Positions 1 through 7,333 of a DNA stretch of 64,000 bases are shown here, piece after piece. The stretch covers positions 372,001 to 436,000 of the forward strand of contig CANNER010000003.1 of NCBI GenBank assembly GCA_947503715.1. The letters are read 5' to 3'. The translations under genes and the position numbers were made by a program. Positions within the stretch are counted from its first letter, which is position 1, and the number at the start of each line of letters is the position of its first letter. The notes under the pieces are model-generated. The model was not told where the DNA came from. It saw nothing but the letters and a program-made list of their open reading frames with translations, and did not search any database. The stretch comes from an uncultured Caulobacterales bacterium. GTDB lineage: Bacteria > Pseudomonadota > Alphaproteobacteria > Caulobacterales > Maricaulaceae.

Positions 1-378
1 GCGGAAAAAATTCGGGCGGAACTTGATGAAGCCCGTCGCTTACGCGAAGAGGCTCAAACGCTCCTCGCCTCTTACCAGCGGAAGCAAAAAGAAGCCGAGA
101 CTCAGGCTGAAGCAATTGTGAAACAGGCGCGTGTCGACGCAGAAAACATGGCATCTCAAGCCCGTAAAGATCTGGCGGAAAGCCTAGAGCGCCGCATGGC
201 TCAGGCAGAGGCCAAAATCGCCAATGCCGAGATCAAGGCCATGAGTGAAGTCAAAGCAAAAGCCGCTGATCTAGCCATGAATACAGCCGAAAAATTACTC
301 CGCACGGAACTCTCTGCGGCGGATAAGTCAAAGCTTATTGCGGACGGGATTAAGCAGATGGGATCTGCCCTCGGTTAG
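1..378 (+). CDS. atpF: F0F1 ATP synthase subunit b, C-terminal part
   Basis: This is the 3' end of a gene that begins before the window; the frame is open from base 1 to the TAG at 376-378. The 125 visible residues are a charged, alanine/glutamate/lysine-rich helix of the kind that forms the peripheral stalk of ATP synthase and ties F0 in the membrane to F1. It ends with the helix typical of the b subunit, containing AEKLLRTELS. The membrane anchor lies outside the window. A strong terminator follows at once, so this is the last gene of its operon, which in alphaproteobacteria is the place of b rather than b'. Assignment to b over b' rests on that position. Confidence 0.85.
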   Translation, partial: AEKIRAELDEARRLREEAQTLLASYQRKQKEAETQAEAIVKQARVDAENMASQARKDLAESLERRMAQAEAKIANAEIKAMSEVKAKAADLAMNTAEKLLRTELSAADKSKLIADGIKQMGSALG

Positions 379-406
379 GCCTATAGTCACCAGATTAAAG
401 CGAATG

Positions 407-431
407 AGCCGTCCTCTGTGACGGCTTTTTT
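407..431 (+). terminator. Rho-independent terminator after atpF
   Basis: A 7-bp stem (AGCCGTC/GACGGCT) with a 6-base loop is followed by a run of five or more T. It lies 29 bases after the atpF stop and closes the F0 operon. Confidence 0.85.
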
Positions 432-462
432 GTTGGCCGCACCACGTTCAAATTTATATATA

Positions 463-593
463 TGTCACACCGACGCGACGTAGTCGCCCGGTGCCTATAC
501 CGTGGTGTGAGCGGTATGATCAAAAATCAAATTTTGACGCATATGCTAACGGCATGGGTACCGGGCGGCCCTACGGCCCGCGACGGTATGACA
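463..593. repeat. 131-bp palindromic intergenic element, copy A
   Basis: The element starts with TGTCACACCGACGCG and ends with the near-complement CGCGACGGTATGACA, giving terminal inverted repeats of about 15 bp with two mismatches. Inside, CGCCCGGTGCCTATACCGT pairs with ACGGCATGGGTACCGGGCG, so the whole unit can fold into a long imperfect hairpin. Copies at 1208-1339 and 21809-21940 share order and orientation. It looks like a non-autonomous mobile (MITE-like) or REP-like element; no transposase is present. Confidence 0.75.
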
Positions 594-618
594 TTTGGTT
601 TACCGTTAGCTCACTCCG

Positions 619-1134
619 CTATCTCAGCTGCATCACAGGCTGTTCAGCAGCAGGAAGCTCAACGACAACATCAAGCAAACTCGCAGAATGTAATTCCAAA
701 CCAAAATAACCTGCAACAGTCAGAAACCCTATCGCAGCCATTGGAACCGCGCCCTCTTCCCCAGAGACGACAAGTTTTTCATAAATCACCATCAGACCTG
801 CCCATAAACCTGTGAGGATCAGAATCGCGCAATAAACATCAAACGCCTGATGTAAGGGAATCCACAGCGCGACAATCGCCAGAGCCTTATAAACGCCCGC
901 GCCCACAACACCGAAAACGGTATAGGCAATCCAGCCCAGAAGGAATAACACAGCGGCGAAAATCGCCTGGGTTACGAGAGCAATCTCCTGCTCTGGAAAG
1001 AAAAAGGTGCCCGCGAGAAACGCCAGACCTACGAAGAGTAAAACCCCGTGTGGGACTTTCTTTTTGAGAAGCGTAGTTACGCCTGCTGCCCCGAGGATCA
1101 AGACTGCGAAAAGGGGATAGGTGAAGAATTCCAT
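619..1134 (-). CDS. Hypothetical multi-pass membrane protein
   Basis: The 171-residue product is almost entirely hydrophobic and shows five to six likely membrane segments, starting with a helix at residues 4-18. The start is well supported by GGGAGG a few bases upstream of the ATG. A loop of charged residues (near EKLVVSGEEG) precedes the last segment; the tail is polar and ends within 30 bp of repeat copy A. I do not recognise the family: the layout resembles prepilin-peptidase-like or small permease-like proteins, but the paired aspartates of A24 peptidases are absent. The gene stands alone, convergent with atpF, and is bracketed by two direct copies of the 131-bp element, which raises the possibility that it moved as a unit. 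Confidence 0.7.
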   Translation of the reverse strand: MEFFTYPLFAVLILGAAGVTTLLKKKVPHGVLLFVGLAFLAGTFFFPEQEIALVTQAIFAAVLFLLGWIAYTVFGVVGAGVYKALAIVALWIPLHQAFDVYCAILILTGLWAGLMVIYEKLVVSGEEGAVPMAAIGFLTVAGYFGLELHSASLLDVVVELPAAEQPVMQLR

Positions 1135-1207
1135 AGCCTCCCATAGGATAGAAGGATTTGAAAAGGTTTCTTGGACAAGGTTAAGGCGAACTGAAATTTC
1201 AATTGGG

Positions 1208-1339
1208 TGTCACACCGACGCAACCTTCAGGTCGCCCGGTGCCTATGCCGTGGTATTAGCGGTATGATCGGAAATCGAATTTTCACGCGAATTTGACGGC
1301 ATGGGTACCGGGCGGCCAAGTAGGCCGCGACGGTATGAC
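1208..1339. repeat. 131-bp palindromic intergenic element, copy B
   Basis: Same architecture as copy A: TGTCACACCGACGC at the left, CGCGACGGTATGAC at the right, and inner arms around CGCCCGGTGCCTATGCCGT and ACGGCATGGGTACCGGGCGG. It lies just downstream of the gcvPB stop and upstream of the membrane protein gene, in the same orientation as copy A. The hairpin may also serve to end gcv transcription, although no clear T-run follows. Confidence 0.75.
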
Positions 1340-1350
1340 CTTTCAAAAAA

Positions 1351-2916
1351 CTACTCCGCCGCCTCAGCCACATCACTCGGTGGCGTCCAGCGTAAAACCG
1401 GCTTCCTTGCAGCTTGCGTTTCGTCCAAGCGGCGCATCGGTGCGTAGATGGGAGCTTGTTTAAAGCTCTCCACATCACCGGATTTCGCACGTTCGGCGAG
1501 GCTGCGCATGGATCGGATGAAGCGGTCGAGTTCGCCTTTGGACTCACTCTCCGTCGGTTCGATCAACATCGCGCCATGCACGACAAGCGGGAAATACATC
1601 GTCATCGGGTGGTAGCCCTCGTCAATCATGGCCTTTGCAAAATCAAGCGTATCGACGCCTGTATCTTTCAGGAAACGATCATCGAAGAGCGCTTCATGCA
1701 TACAGCCGCCCTCAAAGGCGGGGGTCATAACATCTGACAGTGAGGCTTGAACATAATTCGCATTCAAAACCGCGTCTTCCGTCGCCTGTTTCAAACCGTC
1801 GGAACCGTGGCTCATCATATAGGACAGGGCACGCGTATACATGCCCATATTGCCGTGGAAGGCGCACATGCGGCCAAAGCTCTTGTCATCTGGATGTTCG
1901 ACGAGATCGAACCCGTCTTCTGTTTTTACGACATAAGGCACAGGGGCGTGATCCTTCAGCGCATCAGACAGCACTGTCGGGCCGGAGCCGGGACCGCCGC
2001 CGCCATGCGGAGTGGAGAAGGTCTTGTGCAGGTTGATATGCATCGCATCGACGCCGAGGTCCCCCGGACGGACCCGCCCGACCAGCGCGTTGAAATTCGC
2101 GCCATCGCAATAAAAATAACCGCCTGCTTTGTGAATCAACGCGGCGATTTCGATAATGTCACTCTCGAACAATCCGCATGTATTCGGATTGGTCAGCATG
2201 ATCCCCGCAATATCAGAATCTTTACCCAGACCGTCGAGCTTTGCACGTAAGGCGTCCATATCGACCCGTCCGCCTGCATTGCTGGGCAAGCCGTCAACGG
2301 TGAAACCGCATTGCACGGCGGTCGCGGGATTCGTGCCATGGGCCGCATCCGGGACGAGGACGCGGCGTTTATGCGACGCGCCGTCATGATCGAGCCGCGC
2401 ACGGATCGCCATCATCCCGCAAAGCTCGCCATGTGCGCCCGCTTTGGGCGTCAGCGCCACGGCGGGCATATTGCAGAGCGTCATCAGCCAGTGCGAGAGC
2501 ACGGACATAATTTCCAGCGCACCCTGCGCTGTTTGCACGGGTTGCAGCGGATGGACATCGGCAAAGCCGGGCATGCGCGCGACCTTCTCGTTCAGGCGCG
2601 GATTATGTTTCATCGTGCAAGACCCGAGCGGATAAACGCCGAGATCGATAGCATAGTTCTTTTGTGACAGTCGCACGTAATGACGCATCGTTTCGGGTTC
2701 ACTCAGGCCCGGCAGGCCTATCGCACCCTTACGGCCATGGGCGCCGAGGCGCGATTTTGTCCCCTTTGGTTCGGGCAAGTCCACACCTGTGCGACGGGGC
2801 GTGCCCGTCTCGAAGAGCAGCGCGGTGGCTTGGTTCAGAGCTTGAGAGCCGGACACGGTTTGGACCGCGTTGCTATTCGCGGCGACGGGGGCTGTAGGAC
2901 GACCTTCGGTTTTCAT
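1351..2916 (-). CDS. gcvPB: Glycine dehydrogenase (decarboxylating), subunit 2
   Basis: This is the PLP-carrying half of the split P-protein, which decarboxylates glycine and passes the aminomethyl group to lipoylated GcvH. It is 521 residues, normal for the subunit. The PLP lysine is K298 in INLHKTFSTPHGGGGPGSGP, the glycine-rich signature of the family. The N-terminal 40 residues are low in complexity and probably flexible. It is last in the gcv operon and starts only 2 bases after the stop of the DUF2513 gene, so its translation is probably coupled to that gene rather than directly to gcvPA. Expression should be under the glycine riboswitch at 6652-6852. Confidence 0.96.
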   Translation of the reverse strand: MKTEGRPTAPVAANSNAVQTVSGSQALNQATALLFETGTPRRTGVDLPEPKGTKSRLGAHGRKGAIGLPGLSEPETMRHYVRLSQKNYAIDLGVYPLGSCTMKHNPRLNEKVARMPGFADVHPLQPVQTAQGALEIMSVLSHWLMTLCNMPAVALTPKAGAHGELCGMMAIRARLDHDGASHKRRVLVPDAAHGTNPATAVQCGFTVDGLPSNAGGRVDMDALRAKLDGLGKDSDIAGIMLTNPNTCGLFESDIIEIAALIHKAGGYFYCDGANFNALVGRVRPGDLGVDAMHINLHKTFSTPHGGGGPGSGPTVLSDALKDHAPVPYVVKTEDGFDLVEHPDDKSFGRMCAFHGNMGMYTRALSYMMSHGSDGLKQATEDAVLNANYVQASLSDVMTPAFEGGCMHEALFDDRFLKDTGVDTLDFAKAMIDEGYHPMTMYFPLVVHGAMLIEPTESESKGELDRFIRSMRSLAERAKSGDVESFKQAPIYAPMRRLDETQAARKPVLRWTPPSDVAEAAE

Positions 2917-2918
2917 GA

Positions 2919-3329
2919 TTAAATCTCCACGCCAGTGTATTTTTCTACTTGAGTTTTTATCAGTCCAGAGGCGATATCTCCCAAGAGACCCAGCGTGAAA
3001 CCGCCTGTCTTTTGAGCGACTTTTTTAGTTTTCTTCCAAATTTTAGGGCTTCTAATTTTGTCTAGAAACTCATGCCCATCCCAGGTTAGATTTCCAAGTG
3101 ATATGAAATTGTCATCATCGCCTTCTTCCCAAAATGACCACCCAGACGAATAGTCACCACCGCCATCTAATAGATTTCTTTCTAAAAGCATTCGAATGTG
3201 AGCCGCTAATTCTTGATGGTCTTTCAATCCTTCAAAATTCGAAGGCCCGACACGAATCTCACTAACTCCTGGTGAATTAGCCTCAGTGTATAATAGGATG
3301 TCTCTGATTAAGTCCCAATTACGCTTCAC
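2919..3329 (-). CDS. DUF2513 family protein inserted in the gcv operon
   Basis: The 136-residue product opens with [20 protein letters not shown] and has the motif [13 protein letters not shown] near residue 85, followed by a WKKTKK stretch; both ends match my memory of DUF2513, a small winged-helix-like family often seen in phage and mobile regions. Its function is unknown. The gene starts with GTG, overlapping the gcvPA stop by four bases (GTGA), and stops 2 bases before gcvPB. It is clearly more AT-rich than the flanking gcv genes, a sign of recent acquisition. The overlaps mean that it is co-translated with glycine dehydrogenase. A role in glycine metabolism is not implied by the sequence. 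Confidence 0.85.
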   Translation of the reverse strand: MKRNWDLIRDILLYTEANSPGVSEIRVGPSNFEGLKDHQELAAHIRMLLERNLLDGGGDYSSGWSFWEEGDDDNFISLGNLTWDGHEFLDKIRSPKIWKKTKKVAQKTGGFTLGLLGDIASGLIKTQVEKYTGVEI

Positions 3330-4672
3330 GACAACACCTCCTTCAGCGCCGTCTCAAAGGCCGCGATATCCTCACCGGAACTCGTCTCCGTCGCACAGAC
3401 TAAGAGCAGATTTTCGTCACTATCCGGCGACAGACGGGAGAGTGGGACACCAGCGATGACGCCTTTTTCGACCATCGCGTCCACGACTCCCTCGGCATTT
3501 GTATTCAGGCGGACGGTGAATTCGTTGAAGAACGTGTCGTTTAGGACTTCCGCGCCCGCAATCCCGTCAATGACGTCGGCGAGGTCGCAGGCTTTTTCGT
3601 GGTTCAGCGTAGCCAAGCGCTGTATCCCCGCATCGCCAAGCAGGCTCATGTGAATGGTGAAAGCGAGGCAGCAGAGGCCGCTATTCGTACAAATATTCGA
3701 CGTCGCTTTTTCACGACGGATATGTTGTTCGCGCGTGGAGAGCGTCAGGACATAGCCCCTATCGCCATTCGCATCGACGGTTTCCCCGCAAACGCGGCCC
3801 GGCATTTGCCGCACGAGTTTCTGGCGGCAGGCGAACAGGCCAACATGCGGTCCGCCAAAAGCGAGGCCAACGCCCAGCCCCTGCCCTTCGCCAACAACGA
3901 TATCCGCGCCCTGTTCACCCGGCGGCGTAATCGCGGCGAGGGCGACAGGTTCAGTAAAGACCGCAATCAGTAGGGCTTTATGCGCATGGGCCTTCTCCGC
4001 AATCGGGCGGAGGTCGACAATTTCACCGAAGACATTGGGTGACTGCACGACAACGCAACAGGTATCGTCATCAATATGGTCGATGACGTGATCATCGCGC
4101 CCCATCCGCGTATCGCGCTCATTGATCGTGATATTGAGGGTCGAGGCCAGCGTCTGAGTTGCCGCCGCGTAATGCGGATGCAGACCGGGTGCCAATACGG
4201 CTTTGGATTTCTTCCCACGCGCGACGCGGTGCGCCATGACGACGGCTTCGGCGCAGGCAGTGGACCCGTCATACATGGAGGCGTTGGCGACTTCCATGCC
4301 GGTCAGGAGGGCGACTTGCGTCTGGAATTCGAAAAGGGTTTGCAGCGTGCCTTGACTGATCTCCGGCTGATAGGGCGTATAGGCCGTTAGGAATTCAGAC
4401 CGTTGGATCAGGTGATCGACGGTCGCCGGAATATGATGCTTATACGCCCCTGCCCCACAGAAAAACGGAACAGACGACGCAGGCGTCGATTTATTGGACA
4501 AACGCTGAAAGAATTGCTCCACGGCTTGTTCGGATTGATGCGTCGGCAGATCGATAAGGCCTTTCAGGCGCGCGGCCTCCGGCACATTGTAAAACAAATC
4601 ATCCACACTCTCGACGCCGATCACGTCCAACATTTGTGTGCGATCATTCGCATTCAGGGGAAGGTAACGCAT
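3326..4672 (-). CDS. gcvPA: Glycine dehydrogenase (decarboxylating), subunit 1
   Basis: This is the non-PLP half of the split P-protein, which forms a heterotetramer with GcvPB. At 448 residues it has the usual length. The N-terminus [20 protein letters not shown] and the segment [20 protein letters not shown] near residues 68-87 are typical of the subunit, as are [20 protein letters not shown] and the [10 protein letters not shown] segment near residue 324. The ATG follows directly on the stop of the 62-residue membrane protein gene, and the stop overlaps the start of the DUF2513 gene by four bases, so all are read from one message. Confidence 0.96.
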   Translation of the reverse strand: MRYLPLNANDRTQMLDVIGVESVDDLFYNVPEAARLKGLIDLPTHQSEQAVEQFFQRLSNKSTPASSVPFFCGAGAYKHHIPATVDHLIQRSEFLTAYTPYQPEISQGTLQTLFEFQTQVALLTGMEVANASMYDGSTACAEAVVMAHRVARGKKSKAVLAPGLHPHYAAATQTLASTLNITINERDTRMGRDDHVIDHIDDDTCCVVVQSPNVFGEIVDLRPIAEKAHAHKALLIAVFTEPVALAAITPPGEQGADIVVGEGQGLGVGLAFGGPHVGLFACRQKLVRQMPGRVCGETVDANGDRGYVLTLSTREQHIRREKATSNICTNSGLCCLAFTIHMSLLGDAGIQRLATLNHEKACDLADVIDGIAGAEVLNDTFFNEFTVRLNTNAEGVVDAMVEKGVIAGVPLSRLSPDSDENLLLVCATETSSGEDIAAFETALKEVLS

Positions 4673-4861
4673 TTAATTATCTTTCCGTTTAAAATTCATC
4701 ACAAGGACGATGACACCAACGAGGAGGCAGAAAATACCGACGACGAGAATGAAAGCGTCCTTATTCGGGTCCGGGTTTTTTGACCATGAGACAATATGCC
4801 AGAGGCCCAGCGCAGAGATCGCAACACCCCAAATTTTCAGAATGAGTGGATTGCGGAGCAT
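4673..4861 (-). CDS. Small membrane protein in the gcv operon (62 aa)
   Basis: The 62-residue product has two hydrophobic segments (about residues 8-24 and 37-56) joined by a polar loop SWSKNPDPNKDA, and a positively charged tail MNFKRKDN. This predicts a two-pass membrane protein with both ends probably in the cytoplasm. The stop codon abuts the gcvPA ATG, which argues for a genuine, translationally coupled gene. No family is recognised. It differs in sequence from the other small membrane protein of the operon at 4900-5082. Confidence 0.65.
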   Translation of the reverse strand: MLRNPLILKIWGVAISALGLWHIVSWSKNPDPNKDAFILVVGIFCLLVGVIVLVMNFKRKDN

Positions 4862-4899
4862 CGCTAAAACCCAATTCCGCTGAGAAGACCGTCACGCAT

Positions 4900-5082
4900 T
4901 TAGATGTTCTCTTCTCTATCATCACGTGCCGCCTTTTTCCGGTTCACAATGAGGAAGGCCGCAATGCCGACTATCAGCGCAAAGATGAAGCCGTCGAAAA
5001 CCAACCAGGCAAAACCGCCCGCAATGACGGCCGCCATGGCCGCTTTATCGCTATTATCGGTTTGGTCTTCGTTCAGCATCAT
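4900..5082 (-). CDS. Small membrane protein in the gcv operon (60 aa)
   Basis: The 60-residue product has an acidic N-terminus (MMLNEDQTDNSDK), one long hydrophobic stretch at about residues 14-46 that could form one or two helices, and a basic, highly charged tail NRKKAARDDREENI. It starts 3 bases after the gcvH stop, with the next small gene 38 bases downstream. No family is recognised. Position and spacing argue that it is translated with the glycine cleavage genes, but nothing in the sequence shows a role in the complex. Confidence 0.6.
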   Translation of the reverse strand: MMLNEDQTDNSDKAAMAAVIAGGFAWLVFDGFIFALIVGIAAFLIVNRKKAARDDREENI

Positions 5083-5085
5083 GGA

Positions 5086-5457
5086 CTAAAGGTCAGCGCA
5101 ATAGGCTTTGTATTTGGCCTCATCCATGAGGCTCGAAAGCTCATCCGAATCCGCGATTTTGAGTTTGAGGAACCAGCCTTCGCCGTCCGGTGAAGCATTG
5201 ACGGTTTCCGGCGCATCTTCGAGCGCGTCGTTGACCTCAATCACTTCTCCGCCGACGGGCGTGTAGACTTCGGACGCGGCTTTGACGGATTCGACGACGG
5301 CGGCTTCATCGCCCTTGTCAAATTCTGTGCCGACATCGGGTAGTTCCACAAAGACGACATCGCCGAGGGCTTTTGCGGCATAGGCCGAGATTCCGACCGT
5401 TCCCGTGTCACCGTCAACGCGGATCCATTCGTGATCTTCTGTGAAATAAGTGCTCAT
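5086..5457 (-). CDS. gcvH: Glycine cleavage system H protein
   Basis: GcvH is the lipoyl carrier that shuttles the aminomethyl intermediate from the P-protein to GcvT and is reoxidised by dihydrolipoamide dehydrogenase. The product is 123 residues, normal for the family. The lipoylated lysine is K59 in [14 protein letters not shown], and the start [20 protein letters not shown] and the inner motif [19 protein letters not shown] are classical. It lies 3 bases downstream of gcvT and is the second gene of the riboswitch-controlled operon. Confidence 0.97.
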   Translation of the reverse strand: MSTYFTEDHEWIRVDGDTGTVGISAYAAKALGDVVFVELPDVGTEFDKGDEAAVVESVKAASEVYTPVGGEVIEVNDALEDAPETVNASPDGEGWFLKLKIADSDELSSLMDEAKYKAYCADL

Positions 5458-5460
5458 GGG

Positions 5461-6615
5461 TCAGGCTCCTCGGTAATAATTATGCGGGGCGAAAGGTAAT
5501 TTGACGATGGTCGCCGGGCGGGCTTTGCCGCGCACGATGAGTTGGACGGGCGTTCCGGCTTTTGTAAATTTGCGGGCGACATAGCCCATCGCGACGGGAC
5601 CACCCGCAGTTGGGCCGAAGCCACCGGACGTGACCACCCCAATCGTGTTGCCGGCCATATCCTGGACTTCGGTATGTTCGCGGGCGGGGGCGCGGCCTTC
5701 GGGTTTGATCCCGACGAGGCGTTTTGTGGATTTATCGGCGAGATCAGAGGCGACACGCTTTGCGCCGAAATATCCGGCATCCTCGCTGCGGCGGTGTTTT
5801 TGTATCGACCAGAACAGACCCGCCTCGATCGGGGAAACGGTTGTGTCGATATCATGTCCGTAGAGACAAAGCCCGGCTTCCAGACGCAAACTGTCGCGCG
5901 CGCCGAGGCCGATCATTTCGACATCAACATGGGCAAGTAGCGCCTTGGTCAAACGCACCACATCGTCATGTTTGACGGAAATTTCATAGCCATCCTCGCC
6001 CGTATAACCGGAGCGGGACACATGCGCCCAGATGGGTGTGTCCAACGGGCCTTTCAGTTCCAGATCCGTATGGGTCATGAAGACGAGGTCTGCGACCGCT
6101 GGATTAAACTGTCGCAAAACCTCAACGGCGATTGGTCCCTGTAAAGCGATGAGGGAGAGCGTATCGTCCTTGACCATCATGCGCACACCGTCCGGCAGAT
6201 GTGCCTCCAGATGGGCGTAATCTTCTGCCTTGCAGCCAGCATTCACGACGAGATAGAGCGCGTGCTCGTAACCCGGCATGGCCAGGCGTGAGATCATGAG
6301 GTCATCCAGAATACCCCCCTCTTCATTCAGGAATTGAGAGTAACGCTGTTGTCCGGGCTCCAGCGATTGGATGTCCGCCGGCACGAGTTTCTCCAACGCC
6401 TTGGCCGCGGTCGCAAAGCTCTTATCATCGGCCATAATAAAGACCTGCCCCATATGGGACACATCGAATAATCCGGCCTTTTCGCGTGTATGAAGATGTT
6501 CCTGCAACACGCCCATCGGATATTGGACGGGCATATCATAGCCCGCGAACGGCACCATTTTCGCGTCGAGCGCGACATGCATCTCGTGTAATGCGGTTGT
6601 TTTTAAATCAGTCAT
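5461..6615 (-). CDS. gcvT: Glycine cleavage system T protein (aminomethyltransferase)
   Basis: GcvT moves the methylene group from lipoyl-GcvH to tetrahydrofolate and releases ammonia. I place the start at the ATG at 6613-6615 (MTDLKTTALHEMHVALDAKM), giving 384 residues. An in-frame ATG at 6651 would add 12 residues that do not fit the family and would put the start inside the riboswitch. Recognisable segments are VPFAGYDMPVQYP (near residue 21), GLFDVSHMGQV, RSGYTGEDGYEIS and LGARDSLRLEAGLCLYGHD, the last two typical of the folate-binding core. It is the first gene of the gcv operon. The 5' leader carries the glycine riboswitch. Confidence 0.96.
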   Translation of the reverse strand: MTDLKTTALHEMHVALDAKMVPFAGYDMPVQYPMGVLQEHLHTREKAGLFDVSHMGQVFIMADDKSFATAAKALEKLVPADIQSLEPGQQRYSQFLNEEGGILDDLMISRLAMPGYEHALYLVVNAGCKAEDYAHLEAHLPDGVRMMVKDDTLSLIALQGPIAVEVLRQFNPAVADLVFMTHTDLELKGPLDTPIWAHVSRSGYTGEDGYEISVKHDDVVRLTKALLAHVDVEMIGLGARDSLRLEAGLCLYGHDIDTTVSPIEAGLFWSIQKHRRSEDAGYFGAKRVASDLADKSTKRLVGIKPEGRAPAREHTEVQDMAGNTIGVVTSGGFGPTAGGPVAMGYVARKFTKAGTPVQLIVRGKARPATIVKLPFAPHNYYRGA

Positions 6616-6651
6616 AGGCACATCACAGCATTTCGCCGTCTCCGTGGCCAC

Positions 6652-6852
6652 CTGCTGTCTCCTCGGGCCTGAGAGATTGACCCGAGCCCTTCAACATGAA
6701 GTGCGGGGGCTTACTCCGTCGGCGGGGCCGTTTCACCAACCGGCCCGCTTTCCAGCGTTTTGACTGCCATACGGTCCGTTGACCTGAGCGTTTGCCGGGG
6801 CGGTTGCGCCTTCGGTGGTCACATTATTCGCGACTCTCTCCCATATGGCAGG
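6652..6852 (-). promoter_or_regulatory. Tandem glycine riboswitch upstream of gcvT
   Basis: Read on the minus strand, the leader has two aptamers in series. Aptamer 1 (about 6852-6765) is closed by CTGCCATA/TATGGCAG and contains GGGAGAG, CACCGAAGGCGCAA and AACGCTCAGGTCAACGGACC. Aptamer 2 (about 6760-6652) contains GCCGACGGAGTAAGCCC, AATCTCTCAGGCCCGAGGA and is closed by CTGCTGTC-like pairing near 6652. These are the conserved cores of the glycine riboswitch, normally an ON switch for gcv operons. The P1 stem ends 36 bases before the gcvT ATG, so control at translation initiation is possible. This accounts for the 350-base gap between gcvT and the next gene. Confidence 0.93.
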
Positions 6853-6965
6853 AAGTGAAATTCTGATGCGTCGAATTCAGAAAAGAGTCAATCTCGTTGC
6901 GTGATACAGAGCCTTAAGACCTGTGTGTTATTTGCGTGCCTGAAATTTAGACAGAAAGTGCATCC

Positions 6966-7259
6966 ATGTCAGGCAAGTCCAAAGAAGAAATCGCGTTCGA
7001 ACTCGTCTCCAAGCTGAAAGGTGTTGGGGTCTGGGGCGAGAATAATATGCAGTCCATTCTGGATATGTATGCCGAATGTTTGGAGGCCACGTCGGGGCAG
7101 CGTCAATTGCCGGGACGCAAACCCGTCGCACAAGCACAACCCGCCGCACGCTCGCAAGCCGCTCCTGCGCCGCAAGCACCGGTTCCACCGCAACAACCCG
7201 CCGTTCGGGAACAACAGCGCATGGTACAGCAAGCCTATCAACAGCCGATTCAGCGTTAA
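6966..7259 (+). CDS. Hypothetical small Pro/Gln-rich protein
   Basis: The 97-residue product has an N-terminal part of about 45 residues that looks folded and helical (MSGKSKEEIAFELVSKLKGV, then NNMQSILDMYAECLEA) and a C-terminal half made mostly of alanine, proline and glutamine, which is probably disordered. There is no signal peptide or membrane segment. I do not recognise a family. It is divergent from the gcv operon and convergent with argS. Codon use in the N-terminal part looks normal for the window, which makes it a probable gene; the weak ribosome site lowers confidence. Confidence 0.6.
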   Translation: MSGKSKEEIAFELVSKLKGVGVWGENNMQSILDMYAECLEATSGQRQLPGRKPVAQAQPAARSQAAPAPQAPVPPQQPAVREQQRMVQQAYQQPIQR

Positions 7260-7277
7260 AAATTATGGATGAAAGAC

Positions 7278-7327
7278 GGACGGCACTGCCGTCCAGTTCC
7301 TCGCCATTTGATCCACAGGATCAAATG
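7278..7327. terminator. Two hairpins between convergent genes
   Basis: GGACGGC/GCCGTCC (7278-7294, 3-base loop) and CATTTGATCC/GGATCAAATG (7305-7327, 10 perfect pairs, 3-base loop) lie between the 97-residue gene and argS, which converge. Neither has a T-run, so they may stall transcription only weakly or protect 3' ends. Confidence 0.4.
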
Positions 7328-7333
7328 TCTGCG

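Noticed and set aside
462-815. Plus-strand frames of 72-117 codons over repeat copy A
   Set aside because: They run through the palindromic element and then antisense to the membrane protein gene; no ribosome site and no protein-like composition.
6616-6651. Upstream ATG for gcvT
   Set aside because: It lies in the riboswitch P1 region and adds residues that do not fit the family; the ATG at 6615 fits.
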